A DNA stretch of 64,000 nucleotides from Stenotrophomonas indicatrix (GTDB lineage: Bacteria > Pseudomonadota > Gammaproteobacteria > Xanthomonadales > Xanthomonadaceae): NCBI GenBank assembly GCA_041545745.1, contig CP168152.1, forward strand, positions 3,594,001 through 3,658,000, given 5' to 3'. Each line of letters begins with the position of its first letter. Position 1 is the stretch's first letter. Below the pieces are notes generated by a model. It saw only the letters and a program-made list of their open reading frames with translations, searched no databases and was not told the origin of the DNA. Shown here piece after piece: positions 37,640 to 46,569 of this stretch. A program made the position numbers and the translations under genes.

Positions 37640-39010
37640 TTACAGCGGCTTCGGCGAGAACGTCAGTGTGGCGATCACGCCGCGGGCGCCGCCCGGGCGC
37701 ACGCTTACCTGCCAGCCGTACAGATCGCACAGGCGGCTGACGATCGACAGGCCGATGCCGCCGCCCTGCGAGTGGCCAGCATGGGTGCCACGATAGCCGC
37801 GCTGGAACAGCTTGGCGGCATCTTCCTCGCTCAGGCCCGGCCCGCTGTCGGTCACCGACACGGCGTTGGCACCCACATGCACGCGCACCTCGCCATCCTG
37901 CGAATACTTCACCGCATTGCCGATCAGGTTGCCCAGCGCCACCGACAACGCCGCTTCGGGGGCATCGATGACCAGATCGCGTTCGCCATCCAGATGCAGT
38001 TCCAGCGGCTTGCCACCCAACTGCGCGCGATGCGCGTCCAGCAGTTGTTCGGCCACACGGGCCACATTGCTGCTGCCCTGCCCGCGTTCGTTGCGCGACA
38101 GCAGCAACAACGCGCCGATCAGATCGCTGCACTGTTGCTCGGCACGTTGGATGCGCTGCAGGCGCTGCAGCACCTTCTCATCCAGGCCCGGGCGGGTCAG
38201 CAGCAGTTCGGTGGCGCCACGGATCACCGCCAGCGGCGTACGCAGCTCATGGCTGACGTCCGCGTTGAACTCACGGTCGCGCTGCACCACTTCGGTCAGC
38301 CGCGATGAATAGTCATCCAGCGCCTGCGCCAGCTGCCCCACTTCGTCATCGGGGAAGCGCGGCGCCAAGGGTTCGGGGTCGCTGGTGCCGCCACGGTACG
38401 CACGCAGGCGTGCGGCCAGATCCGACACCGGCTTCATCACCTTGGACGCCGACCACCAGCCCAGCACCAGCGACAGCAGGCTGAACACCAGCACCGACAG
38501 GAACAGCGCGCGGTTGAGCTGCTGCCCACCGCGAACGCTGTCGGTCATGTCGTAGGCCAGGAACGCCCAGGCATCGGGGGTCTTGCGCACGGCCAGCTTG
38601 TAGGAATAGCGCTCACCGCGCTCGTCCACACCGCCCATGTTGTACAGGCCGTCCTTGAACTCGTACCAGTCCGGCTCTTCCTCGCGCAGGGCCTCGAACT
38701 TGTCCGGCTTGATCAGGCGCGCGCGCATCTGCTGCACCGGCAGGTCGGGGTTGCGGTCCGGGCTTTCGTAATAACGCCGCACGTACTCGCTGATGTTGCG
38801 GTTCATCACGTCTTCCACCAGCTGGTTTTCCACCCGCATGCGGGCCCAGTTGGTGGCGAACGCGAACAGTGTCGTCAGGCAGAAGCCCAACAACACGAAC
38901 GAGACGATGATGCGGCTGCGCAGGCGCCGCCGATAAGGCGTGCGCCGGCGCTCCCCCTTGCTTGCCACCGAATCAGGCTTCCGGCGTGGCGATGCGGTAT
39001 CCGATGCCAT
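37640..39010 (-). CDS. Two-component sensor histidine kinase
   Basis: 456 residues; the start at 39010 overlaps the regulator gene by 38 bases. There is a basic N-terminus, membrane helix 1 (RIIVSFVLLGFCLTTLFAFA), and a periplasmic domain of about 115 residues with acidic stretches (ALREEEPDWYEFKDG). Helix 2 (LFLSVLVFSLLSLVLGWW) leads to HAMP, the H-box FNADVSHELRTPLAVIRG, the N-box IGNAVKYS, the G1 box DSGPGLSE and GGGIGLSIV. The acidic sensor region could bind a cation or peptide, but that is a guess. It is the last gene of a four-gene unit with two secreted paralogues. Confidence 0.9.
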   Translation of the reverse strand: MASDTASPRRKPDSVASKGERRRTPYRRRLRSRIIVSFVLLGFCLTTLFAFATNWARMRVENQLVEDVMNRNISEYVRRYYESPDRNPDLPVQQMRARLIKPDKFEALREEEPDWYEFKDGLYNMGGVDERGERYSYKLAVRKTPDAWAFLAYDMTDSVRGGQQLNRALFLSVLVFSLLSLVLGWWSASKVMKPVSDLAARLRAYRGGTSDPEPLAPRFPDDEVGQLAQALDDYSSRLTEVVQRDREFNADVSHELRTPLAVIRGATELLLTRPGLDEKVLQRLQRIQRAEQQCSDLIGALLLLSRNERGQGSSNVARVAEQLLDAHRAQLGGKPLELHLDGERDLVIDAPEAALSVALGNLIGNAVKYSQDGEVRVHVGANAVSVTDSGPGLSEEDAAKLFQRGYRGTHAGHSQGGGIGLSIVSRLCDLYGWQVSVRPGGARGVIATLTFSPKPL

Positions 39011-39656
39011 GGCGGGTCTGGATCATCGGCACTTCAAAGGGCTTGTCCACCACGGCGCGCAGGCCATGGATGTGCACGCGCAGCGAATCGGAGTCCGGCA
39101 GCTCTTCGCCCCAGACACGGGTTTCCAGTTCCTGCCGGGTGACCACGGCCGGGGCCGCTTCCATCAACGCCTGCAGGATCTTCAGTGCGGTCGGGTTGAG
39201 CTGCAGCAGCTTGCCCTGGCGGCGCACTTCCAGCGTGTCCAGGTTGTATTCCAGGTCACCGGTTTCCAGCACGCGGGTCTGCACGCCCTTGCCGCGACGC
39301 GACAGGGCGTTCAGACGCACTTCCACTTCCTGCAGCGCGAACGGCTTGATCAGGTAGTCGTCAGCACCGGAATCGAAGCCGGCCAGCTTGTTGTCCAGCG
39401 AATCGCGCGCGGTCAGCATCAGCACCGGGGTCTGCTTGCGCGCTTCATTGCGAAGCTTGCGGCAGACCTCGATACCGTCCATGCCGGGCAGGTTGAGATC
39501 CAGGACAATCGCGTCGAACTCGTGCACGACAGCCAGATGCAACCCAGTCACTCCGTCGGCAGCGAAGTCCACGGTGTGGCCCCGGTCCTCGAGGTAGTCG
39601 CCCAGATTGGCCGCAATGTCGCTGTTGTCTTCGATTACCAGGATTCTCACTGTCAC
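38973..39656 (-). CDS. OmpR/PhoB-family response regulator
   Basis: 227 residues. Receiver domain: VRILVIEDNSDIAANLGDYL, the phosphorylated Asp in AIVLDLNLPGMDG, VLMLTARDS and the Lys in GADDYLIKPF. The C-terminal winged-helix DNA-binding domain ends RVHIHGLRAVVDKPFEVPMI and TRHGIGYRIA. It is the partner of the overlapping kinase gene. It starts two bases after the stop of the upstream secreted protein gene, so the unit is very tightly packed. Confidence 0.93.
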   Translation of the reverse strand: MTVRILVIEDNSDIAANLGDYLEDRGHTVDFAADGVTGLHLAVVHEFDAIVLDLNLPGMDGIEVCRKLRNEARKQTPVLMLTARDSLDNKLAGFDSGADDYLIKPFALQEVEVRLNALSRRGKGVQTRVLETGDLEYNLDTLEVRRQGKLLQLNPTALKILQALMEAAPAVVTRQELETRVWGEELPDSDSLRVHIHGLRAVVDKPFEVPMIQTRHGIGYRIATPEA

Positions 39657-39658
39657 CT

Positions 39659-40132
39659 CTAATTGACGAATTTACCGACGCGCTGGGCCTGGCCCATATC
39701 GCGCTGTGCCTTGTCCTTCTGCCGAGCACGCTCGGCGACGGTCATGCATTGCGTGGACGACATGTTGGAACCAATGGTCTTCTCACGTCGGCATATTAGA
39801 CGACTATCTTCACGCGCCTGTGTCAAAACGGTGTTCACGACCTGCTGATCGTTGAAGACCTCAGTTCGTACCGATTCAGGCATCGCGTCCTTGGTCGGGT
39901 ACTGCTCGGCGGCGGCGCGGATACGAACCAGGGTCTCGCGGACCTTGCCGCGCTCTTCCTGGCGCAGTTCGGAATAGGTCTCGCCGTCATTGAGCTCGAT
40001 CTCGATGCGCTCAACCTGCTGCAGCAGCGGCTTGCCCGGCAGGAATACCTCTTCGGCACTCTTGGCCCCTGCCGAGGCAGCGACCAGGGCCAACGCCGAA
40101 ACCAGAACCGCCGATATAACTGGATGCTTCAT
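39659..40132 (-). CDS. Secreted protein, paralogue 2, co-transcribed with two-component system
   Basis: 157 residues from the ATG at 40132 (MKHPVISAVLVSALALVAAS), with a signal peptide cut near AGAK. The mature part shares VERIE..L..G..YSEL..EER..V...LVRI, EVFNDQQVVNTVLTQAREDS, IC and GSNM...C.TVAER with the gene just upstream. Two conserved cysteines about 20 residues apart probably form a disulfide in the periplasm. I do not recognise a named family. Its stop is two bases before the regulator start, so a sensory or accessory role for the kinase is a reasonable hypothesis. Confidence 0.8.
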   Translation of the reverse strand: MKHPVISAVLVSALALVAASAGAKSAEEVFLPGKPLLQQVERIEIELNDGETYSELRQEERGKVRETLVRIRAAAEQYPTKDAMPESVRTEVFNDQQVVNTVLTQAREDSRLICRREKTIGSNMSSTQCMTVAERARQKDKAQRDMGQAQRVGKFVN

Positions 40133-40221
40133 GACAAACGAATCCCTGTCTGAGGTGAACGCCGACTGTATGCGGATGCGCGCTCTGCCAGCAAGTGCTG
40201 GCCGGCAGGGTGCAGGCGGCT

Positions 40222-40698
40222 TTAAAGCTTGGAATCCGGGTTCAAGTTGCTGTAGGTGCGCTGGTCGTTGAGCAGGGCCTTGCCCTTCTCTTCGATGCGG
40301 CGCCGTTCGGCCACGGTCAGGCAACGGCTCTTGGGCATGTTGCTGCCCGTGGTGCGCTGGTACGAGCAGATCTGGCGGCTGTCGTCGTGGGCGCGAGTCA
40401 GGATGCTGTTGACCCGCTCCTGATCGTTGAAGACGTCGTTCTGCACCTGCGGCGGCAGCTCCTGGACGGTCTGGCGGCCGCCCATCCGCTGGGTGATCCG
40501 CACCAGTGCCTGCTGGACCTGACTGCGGTCTTCGGCGGAGATTTCGTTGTAGTCGCCCTGCTGCAGGGCTTTTTCGACCTGGCGGACCTGCTCGGCCACC
40601 GGGGTCTGGCGGTCCATCTGCACAGCCGCCTTTTCCGGCTTGGCCAGTGCAACGCCAGGCAGGCACAGCAACAGCACGATCATCGTGGTGCGGTACAT
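40222..40698 (-). CDS. Secreted protein, paralogue 1, first gene of the two-component operon
   Basis: 158 residues from the ATG at 40698, with GGAGG six bases upstream; a TTG at 40704 is less likely. The signal peptide is MYRTTMIVLLLCLPGVALA. It shares with paralogue 2 the blocks RQVEKALQQGDYNEISAEDR, LVRI, DVFNDQERVNSILTRAHDDS, IC and GSNM...C.TVAER. The two cysteines are conserved, the N-terminal third and the last 25 residues are not. It should be periplasmic. Duplication of a small exported protein before a two-component system is unusual and suggests two ligand or sensing states. Confidence 0.8.
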   Translation of the reverse strand: MYRTTMIVLLLCLPGVALAKPEKAAVQMDRQTPVAEQVRQVEKALQQGDYNEISAEDRSQVQQALVRITQRMGGRQTVQELPPQVQNDVFNDQERVNSILTRAHDDSRQICSYQRTTGSNMPKSRCLTVAERRRIEEKGKALLNDQRTYSNLNPDSKL

Positions 40699-40790
40699 CG
40701 CCAACCTCCCGATCCTTCGGAACGAAGGCCAACTCTACGAGTGTCCCCACGTGCCCACAAGGGCCCCTTGGCAGGGGGACACTGGGCATA

Positions 40791-40819
40791 AAAAAGACCC
40801 AGGCGGTGCACCCGCCTGA
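40791..40819 (-). terminator. Intrinsic terminator downstream of rimK
   Basis: On the minus strand the stem CAGGCGG / CCGCCTG with a 5-base loop (40801-40819) is followed by GGTC and six Ts (40791-40796). It separates rimK from the paralogue operon. Confidence 0.75.
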
Positions 40820-40952
40820 GCCTGAAGTTGTATCCCGATACCGATCCTGCTGAGAGGCAGAGCTGCGGTTCGTTGAAGGCTACGCCCGGGGCGATTAAAG
40901 CAGTGTTAAACCCGCCAACCTTGCCTGAATTAAATCTCAAGCTACTGAAATA

Positions 40953-41831
40953 TCAGGATTTTTTGATCTTCTCGACGTGCTCGATGATGCGTGCGGCCAC
41001 ATCCACTCCGCAGGCGGCCTCGATCCCTTCCAGGCCCGGGGTGGAGTTCACTTCCAGCACCAACGGGCCGCGCTCGGAGCGGATCAGGTCCACCCCGCAG
41101 ACGCCCAGCCCCAGTGCCTTGGCCGAACGCACCGCCACCTGCTGCTCGGCCCGGCTGGCCTTGGATGCCACGGCGGTGCCGCCAGCGTGCAGGTTGGAGC
41201 GGAAATCCCCTTCCGGGGCCTGGCGCTGCATCGACGCCACCACCTGGTCGCCGACCACGAAGCAACGCAGGTCGGCGCCCTTGGCCTCGCCGATGAACTC
41301 CTGCATCAGGAAGTTGGCATACAGCCCCCGCAGCGCTTCGACGATGCCGCGCGAGGCGCTGGCCTTCTCGGTGAGGATCACGCCACGGCCCTGGGTGCCT
41401 TCATTGAGCTTCACCACATGCGGCGGCGGGCCGAGCATGGACAACAGGTCGACGGTGTCATCCGGGTTGTCACCAAAGACGGTGACCGGCATATCAATGC
41501 CCTTGGCCGCCAGCAACTGGTGCGCCCGCAGCTTGTCGCGCGAGCGCAGGATCGCGTCGGAGGGATTGGGCGTGCGCGCGCCCATCAGTTCGAACTGGCG
41601 CAGCACGGCGGTGCCATAGCGGGTGACCGAGGCGCCGATGCGCGGGATGACCGCGTCCACGCCGGTCATCGGCCGGCCCTTGTAGTGCATGGAAAAGCCG
41701 TCCGCGGCGATGCGCATGTAGCAGCGCAGTGGGTCGAGGATGCGCACGGTGTGGCCGCGCGCGCGCGCGGCCTCGACCAGCCGACGGGTGGAGTACAGCC
41801 GGGTGTTGCGGGACAGGATGGCGAGCTTCAT
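40953..41831 (-). CDS. rimK: RimK-type alpha-L-glutamate ligase (ribosomal protein S6 modification)
   Basis: 292 residues beginning [23 protein letters not shown]-grasp pattern: [72 protein letters not shown] and the metal-binding end [15 protein letters not shown]. The closest known role is adding Glu residues to the C-terminus of ribosomal protein S6. Length is typical. It stands alone here. Confidence 0.93.
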   Translation of the reverse strand: MKLAILSRNTRLYSTRRLVEAARARGHTVRILDPLRCYMRIAADGFSMHYKGRPMTGVDAVIPRIGASVTRYGTAVLRQFELMGARTPNPSDAILRSRDKLRAHQLLAAKGIDMPVTVFGDNPDDTVDLLSMLGPPPHVVKLNEGTQGRGVILTEKASASRGIVEALRGLYANFLMQEFIGEAKGADLRCFVVGDQVVASMQRQAPEGDFRSNLHAGGTAVASKASRAEQQVAVRSAKALGLGVCGVDLIRSERGPLVLEVNSTPGLEGIEAACGVDVAARIIEHVEKIKKS

Positions 41832-41927
41832 CGCAGTGGGATCGGTCGGCAGGCGCGCAGCATAGCGTGGCGGCGTTGCGTCTGGATGATGCTGCGCAAC
41901 GGCCCGGTTGCGTGCCCCGCGCGCGCC

Positions 41928-42170
41928 TCATTCCGTGGCGGACAGCGACTGCCGATAGCCGCGCGCGGCTTCGCCCAACGCGCCGATGCAGGCCATCTGC
42001 AGGGTCGAGCCGCTGAAGGCGTCACGGTAGATCAGGCTGAGCAGCGCTCCGGCTTTCGGACCCCCCGCACGCCCCAGCGCGCGAACTGCTTCGATCTGCT
42101 TGGCCGAACCGGTGCCGGCGGAAAGGAATATCTGATGCAGTGTGGTAACGACGTCATCCCTGCAATCCAT
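41928..42170 (-). CDS. Small HEAT-repeat-like protein, unknown function
   Basis: 80 residues from the ATG at 42170 (MDCRDDVVTTLHQIFLSAGT), with GGAG eight bases upstream. A longer frame upstream is antisense to the immunity gene and was rejected. Two helix pairs resemble HEAT repeats (AKQIEAVRALGRAGGPKAGA and LQMACIGALGEAARGYRQSL). It has no signal peptide. I do not know its function. It diverges from the PoNi-like gene, a possible but unproven link. Confidence 0.6.
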   Translation of the reverse strand: MDCRDDVVTTLHQIFLSAGTGSAKQIEAVRALGRAGGPKAGALLSLIYRDAFSGSTLQMACIGALGEAARGYRQSLSATE

Positions 42171-42330
42171 GCCTGTGTGCTCCGTTGAGAAGAGCACCAC
42201 ACTAGCGAAGACCTCGACAGAGGCGAATGCGGATTGTTTGAATCTCTTCTGAGTGTTTTTCCACCGTGACGAATGATGGATAAGAGCCCTGCCGCTAGAA
42301 TCGCGCCCAGCTCTCTCCCTGCGGCGCATC

Positions 42331-43188
42331 ATGTCTTCTAAAAACCAGCTGATCGATTGCCTGCCCCAGTGGAAGGCCCTGCCCAAAACCAATGCCACGC
42401 CCCGGCGCCCGCTGCGGTTGAGCGATTGGCAGGCGGACTGGGAGGGGAACCTCGCGCAGCTGTCTCGCCACGTGCGTCGCGATGATCGGCTCGACGTACT
42501 GCAGGCAGACGGGCATCTGGCACTGGAGCACGCATTCGCGTGGGAAGCGGCCGCACAGGCCAGCAGCAATCTGCTGCTGAAGGGCATCGATCGCGGGTTT
42601 GACGGGGCGGTGCTGCGCCAGATTTACATCGAAGTGGCGGCGCTGTGGCTGGACCATGCGCACTTGCTGGCCGCAGCCCAGCACACATTGCAGCAACAAG
42701 GATCCGCCGTTGCCGTGGGCGCCTCGCTACAGCCGCGTACGGCACAGCACTACGAGTACGCGCTGCAGTTGCTTGCCCTGGGCCCGTTGTTGGGCGCACA
42801 GGACCTGCTGCCCGCGCTGGTGGAAAAAGTGCTCTGCTTCGATACCGACCGCGTACTCGACTACGTCAGCGCCCCCGCTCTGGGCTTGGTCGAGGCCAGC
42901 GACGAGATCTTCCACCCTCGGCCATTCGCGAGCCTGTTCGCCCCCTTGCGCGAGGGCGAAGCATTCGATCCTTCCCTGCTGACCGGCTATCTGCAGACGC
43001 AGTACCGCGACTTTTTCCAGCTTGCTCCGAAGGCACAAAAGCGGAGCCGGCGACTCATCGGTCCAAACGCCTGGGGCTACTGGGCATTGGAGGTGGCTGC
43101 GATGGTGGTCGTCTACGGTGGCGACGATGCCGTGCTGCGCACCTGCCCGCACTATCCAGCCGATCTGGTCGACTACGCGCGGCGCTGA
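42331..43188 (+). CDS. PoNi-type immunity protein (DUF1910/DUF1911), orphan
   Basis: 285 residues. The C-terminal third (GPNAWGYWALEVAAMVVVYG, DDAVLRTCPHYPADLVDYAR) matches my memory of the PoNi C-terminal domain, which ends in a WA.E..A....Y..DD......PYYP.DLV..A pattern. The N-terminal half is helical, as in the DUF1910 part. PoNi proteins neutralise PoNe DNase toxins delivered by type VI or other secretion systems. No toxin, VgrG, PAAR or Rhs gene is present in the window. It may be a solitary immunity gene giving protection against neighbours' toxins. Confidence 0.75.
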   Translation: MSSKNQLIDCLPQWKALPKTNATPRRPLRLSDWQADWEGNLAQLSRHVRRDDRLDVLQADGHLALEHAFAWEAAAQASSNLLLKGIDRGFDGAVLRQIYIEVAALWLDHAHLLAAAQHTLQQQGSAVAVGASLQPRTAQHYEYALQLLALGPLLGAQDLLPALVEKVLCFDTDRVLDYVSAPALGLVEASDEIFHPRPFASLFAPLREGEAFDPSLLTGYLQTQYRDFFQLAPKAQKRSRRLIGPNAWGYWALEVAAMVVVYGGDDAVLRTCPHYPADLVDYARR

Positions 43189-43247
43189 TGCACGCAATCT
43201 GATGCGCTGAAGAGGAATCAACCGCCGAAGAACCGGGGCCGGAGACA

Positions 43248-43321
43248 TGGAGCGGGCGAAGGGAATCGAACCCTCGTCAGTAGCTTGGGAAGCTACAGCT
43301 CTACCATTGAGCTACGCCCGC
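43248..43321 (-). tRNA. tRNA-Gly (anticodon CCC)
   Basis: Minus strand, 74 bases including an encoded CCA. Acceptor stem GCGGGCG / CGCCCGC, D-arm GCTC...GAGC, anticodon stem GTAGC / GCTAC with loop TTCCCAA (anticodon CCC, plus-strand 43287-43289). The T-arm has GAGGG / CCCTT around TTCGATT, the discriminator base is T, and CCA follows directly. Confidence 0.96.
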
Positions 43322-43361
43322 GTTGCCCGACAAGTCTATGCGGGGCACGTGTTCAAACGCA

Positions 43362-43388
43362 ACGGGCAGGCCCTTGCAGCCTGCCCGT
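43362..43388. terminator. Hairpin between the esterase stop and the tRNA gene
   Basis: A perfect 10-bp stem ACGGGCAGGC / GCCTGCCCGT (43362-43371 and 43379-43388). It lies downstream of the esterase gene on the minus strand. There is no T-run, so its activity is uncertain. A second hairpin, GACGGCA / TGCCGTC, lies just before the esterase stop. Confidence 0.5.
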
Positions 43389-43427
43389 CGAGTAGACGGC
43401 AAGCCCGCAGGCCTGCCGTCGTGTGCA

Positions 43428-45272
43428 TCAGAAGCTGCCGCTGAAGCTGGCAAACAGCGTCGCGTCCTGCGCACGCTTCTGCAGGGTGGTGGCGCTCAGG
43501 CCGATGTTGCTCTGCAGGCCGAACAGTTCCATGCGCGCGCCCAGGATGGCGGTTGCATAGTTCTTGTCGAAGTCCATGCCCGGCACGCGGTACATGCCCA
43601 CGTCCGGCAGGCTCTGCACCCAGGCGCTGGCCTGCTTGGTGTCTTCGAACTCGTGGTCGTAGGTCACCTGCACATACGGCTTGACCGTGCCGCCGTCGAA
43701 GCGGGCCTGCCAACCGATACGGCCCACGGTGGAATCGACATCCTGCTTGCCGTAACCCAGCGCGGTAGCGAGGGTGCCGGCATCAGCGCTTTCGGTGTAG
43801 CCGTCGATCTTGACCTGCTGCCAGATCACCGAGGCGATCGGGCCGTGGCGGAAGCCACCTTCGGTGCCGAACTCGTAACCGGCGTTCAGGGCGGCGGTCA
43901 GGTTGCTGCCGTCCGGCGAGCCACCGTGTTCGCGGGTGGCCGGGCCGAGCTGGACCTTGCGGTTCACGTCATAGGACAGCCAGGTGTAGCTGACCTGGCC
44001 ATTGACCCAGATGCGGTCGCCGTACCAGCCGGCGAACAGACCTGCGGTGGTGTCCTTCTGGGTGAAGTCGCCACGGCTGTTGCCGAAATCGGCGTTCAGA
44101 CGGCCAAAGCCGGCGAAACCGCCGAAGACCATGCCGTCACGCGCCCAGTCGATGCCGAACAGGCCGGCCGGGGCCAGGCCGTCGTACAGATCGGCGTGGT
44201 CGTAGCGCTGCATGTCGCCGCGCACGCCGCCCCACCACGACAAGCCGTCAGCCGGGCGACCGGCCTGGTGCAGGCTGACCTGGTCGGCGCGCGAGCGGCC
44301 GATGGTCTGTGCCGAATGGCTCAGCACCTGCTGCAGGCGCGGACCTTCGAGGATCGACACCGCGTACTGGCCCAGCAGCGCATGGCCGGCGGTGGTCGGG
44401 TGTACGCCGTCGGCGAACAGGTAGGCGGTGGCCGCATCCGGGCTGACGTAGCTGGTCGGGTTGCAGGTCAGGATGCTGGTGGTGGTGTCAGCGGGGTTGA
44501 TCCTGCAACCGGTGTCGGTGACGTTGCGGAAACCGTACATGGCCGGGTTGGCCGCCACTTCACGCAGCACGGTGAAGGTATCGAGCGGAATGAACTCGAT
44601 GCCGGCCTGCTTCAGGCCGCCATACAGGGCCTTGTTGTAACCGGCCGCCAACGCGGTGGCCTGCGCGGCACCGGCCGGACCCAGCGAGCGGAACTGCGGA
44701 GCAATGCCGACGTCGGGCAGGTTGGGGACGAGCACGTACTCGGCACCGGCCTGCTTGAGGGCGCCCACCAGGGCCACCTGGTCGGTGACGGCCGCGCCGA
44801 TGATGGCCTGCGCCTGGGCCGGCGCACGCGCTGCGGCGAACAGGTCGTTGGCACCGCCCCAGACCGTGTACAGGGCATTGGCGTCAGCCTTGCCGCCGTT
44901 GGCAGCCAGGTAGCGGGCCGCCTGGCTCTTCAACGATGGGATCGTGCCCAGGGCACTGGCCACGTCGACGCCGACACGGGCACCGCCGACGGCGTAGTTG
45001 TCGCCGTTCTGGCCATTGCCGTTGGCAGCGCCATTGAGGCCGTAGTAGTTGGCCACCTGCTGCGACCACACCCAGCCCGGGTTGGTGGTGAACTGGCCAG
45101 TGACCGGGCGCACGTCGGCCGGCAGCAGCGGACGGAAGTAGCCGGCGTCGGTCAGGCTGTCACCGAAGAAGACCGCGTGGCTGTAGGGGGATTCGCCTGC
45201 CATGGCCGGCAGCGCGGCCAGCGCGATCGCGGCCGCCATGAGGGAGCGGATCGGGCGTTTGCTGAGCAGCAT
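43428..45272 (-). CDS. estA: GDSL esterase autotransporter, EstA-like
   Basis: 614 residues. Signal peptide MLLSKRPIRSLMAAAIALAA. The SGNH hydrolase passenger has block I VFFGDSLTDAG with the nucleophile Ser, block III VWGGANDLF, and block V ADGVHPTTAGH with the Asp and His. From about residue 340 the beta-barrel begins (WWGGVRGDMQRYDHADLYDG) and ends with the aromatic signature ATLFASFSGSF. This is the EstA layout: an esterase anchored on the cell surface by its own barrel. Known EstA proteins influence rhamnolipid production and motility. AGGAG is well placed before the ATG. Confidence 0.93.
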   Translation of the reverse strand: MLLSKRPIRSLMAAAIALAALPAMAGESPYSHAVFFGDSLTDAGYFRPLLPADVRPVTGQFTTNPGWVWSQQVANYYGLNGAANGNGQNGDNYAVGGARVGVDVASALGTIPSLKSQAARYLAANGGKADANALYTVWGGANDLFAAARAPAQAQAIIGAAVTDQVALVGALKQAGAEYVLVPNLPDVGIAPQFRSLGPAGAAQATALAAGYNKALYGGLKQAGIEFIPLDTFTVLREVAANPAMYGFRNVTDTGCRINPADTTTSILTCNPTSYVSPDAATAYLFADGVHPTTAGHALLGQYAVSILEGPRLQQVLSHSAQTIGRSRADQVSLHQAGRPADGLSWWGGVRGDMQRYDHADLYDGLAPAGLFGIDWARDGMVFGGFAGFGRLNADFGNSRGDFTQKDTTAGLFAGWYGDRIWVNGQVSYTWLSYDVNRKVQLGPATREHGGSPDGSNLTAALNAGYEFGTEGGFRHGPIASVIWQQVKIDGYTESADAGTLATALGYGKQDVDSTVGRIGWQARFDGGTVKPYVQVTYDHEFEDTKQASAWVQSLPDVGMYRVPGMDFDKNYATAILGARMELFGLQSNIGLSATTLQKRAQDATLFASFSGSF

Positions 45273-45478
45273 GTAAAAACTCCTGTGGGGATATCGTTGA
45301 AAATCCGGCGCACGTACGCCGGCGCACGGTGAATGGTTTCACTGCGCCGCCAATTGCTCACGCTGCGCCGCCGCATGGATTGTCGCCCGAGCCAGGTTTG
45401 ATGGGCTTTGCCGGTGCGGGCGTAGCGCACAACTTGCAACGGTTCCGATGCGAACCGGCGATCAGCGACAATGGCCGC

Positions 45479-45679
45479 ATGAACATCCAGCTCAATGGCG
45501 AACCCCGTACCCTGCCCGCTTCGGCGACCCTCCTGGACCTGCTTGCGGCCGAGCAGCTGCTGCAACGCCGGGTGGCGGTGGAGGTCAACGGCGAGATCGT
45601 CAGCCGCAGCCGTCATGCCGAGCATGTACTGGCCGAGGGCGATGTGGTGGAGATCGTGCATGCGCTGGGCGGTGGTTGA
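45479..45679 (+). CDS. thiS: Sulfur carrier protein ThiS
   Basis: 66 residues from the ATG at 45479 ([20 protein letters not shown]). A ubiquitin-like fold with the diagnostic C-terminus [10 protein letters not shown], whose terminal Gly-Gly is thiocarboxylated. It supplies sulfur for thiazole synthesis by ThiG, encoded just downstream. I saw no TPP riboswitch upstream. Confidence 0.94.
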   Translation: MNIQLNGEPRTLPASATLLDLLAAEQLLQRRVAVEVNGEIVSRSRHAEHVLAEGDVVEIVHALGGG

Positions 45680-45685
45680 GACAGC

Positions 45686-45726
45686 GGGGGCAGAGCCCGT
45701 TGCCTGTGGCAAAGGGATCTGACCCC
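45686..45726. repeat. GGGGTC palindrome, degenerate copy
   Basis: The left side GGGGGCAGAGCCC and the right side GGGATCTGACCCC are recognisable, but the inner arms (GTTGCC / GGCAAA) pair only partly. It lies between thiS and thiG and is one of the nine copies. Confidence 0.65.
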
Positions 45727-45774
45727 ACCTTCTGCGACGACCCCATCTTCAGACGGATAAGCGATAATCGCGCC

Positions 45775-46569
45775 ATGAACGCTCATGTCTCCCCCGATTC
45801 GCTGGTGATCGCCGGCAAGACCTACAGCTCGCGGCTGCTCACCGGCACCGGCAAGTTCAAGGATCTGGAAGAAACCCGCCTGGCCACCGAGGCCGCAGGC
45901 GCCCGGATCGTCACCGTGGCCATCCGCCGTACCAACATCGGGCAGAACCCGGGCGAACCGAACCTGCTCGACGTGCTGCCGCCGGACCGCTACACCATCC
46001 TGCCCAACACCGCCGGCTGCTACACCGCCGAAGATGCCGTGCGCACCTGCCGCCTGGCCCGCGAACTGCTGGACGGCCACAACCTGACCAAGCTGGAGGT
46101 ACTGGGCGACCAGAAGTCGCTGTACCCGGACGTGGTGCAGACCCTCAAGGCCGCCGAACAGCTGGTCAAGGACGGTTTCGAGGTGATGGTCTATACCTCC
46201 GACGACCCGATCCTGGCCAAGCGCCTGGAAGAGATCGGCTGCGCTGCGGTGATGCCGCTGGCCGCGCCGATCGGCTCGGGCCTGGGCATCCAGAACAAGT
46301 ACAACCTGCTGCAGATCATCGAAGACGCCAAGGTGCCGATCATCGTCGACGCCGGCGTGGGCACCGCGTCGGACGCGGCGATCGCGATGGAGCTGGGCTG
46401 CGACGGCGTGCTGATGAACACCGCCATCGCCGGTGCGCGCCACCCGGTGCTGATGGCCAGCGCGATGCGCAAGGCCGTGGAAGCCGGCCGCGAGGCGTTC
46501 CTGGCCGGCCGCATTCCGCGCAAGCGCTACGCCAGTGCGTCCTCGCCGATCGATGGGTTGATCGGCTGA
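45775..46569 (+). CDS. thiG: Thiazole synthase ThiG
   Basis: 264 residues from the ATG at 45775 ([20 protein letters not shown]). TIM-barrel ThiG motifs are [56 protein letters not shown] with the Schiff-base Lys, [14 protein letters not shown] and [14 protein letters not shown]. It forms the thiazole phosphate of thiamine from deoxyxylulose phosphate, dehydroglycine and ThiS thiocarboxylate. The stop shares one base with the trmB start. Confidence 0.96.
   Translation: MNAHVSPDSLVIAGKTYSSRLLTGTGKFKDLEETRLATEAAGARIVTVAIRRTNIGQNPGEPNLLDVLPPDRYTILPNTAGCYTAEDAVRTCRLARELLDGHNLTKLEVLGDQKSLYPDVVQTLKAAEQLVKDGFEVMVYTSDDPILAKRLEEIGCAAVMPLAAPIGSGLGIQNKYNLLQIIEDAKVPIIVDAGVGTASDAAIAMELGCDGVLMNTAIAGARHPVLMASAMRKAVEAGREAFLAGRIPRKRYASASSPIDGLIG

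Noticed and set aside
37640..39656. Assigning the two-component system to PhoPQ, ColRS/VgrRS or another named pair
   Set aside because: The sensor domain is acidic but its size and motifs are not specific enough to name it from sequence alone.
41928..43188. Toxin-immunity pair formed by the 80-residue protein and the PoNi-like gene
   Set aside because: The small protein looks like HEAT repeats, has no DNase motif and is divergently transcribed, so calling it a toxin is not supported.
43323..45332. 669-codon plus-strand open frame
   Set aside because: Antisense to the EstA-like gene and also runs over the tRNA flank; no recognisable domain.
45273..45478. TPP riboswitch before thiS
   Set aside because: I looked for the conserved CTGAGA and related thi-box elements and did not see them; only a CCGGCG/CGCCGG dyad is present.
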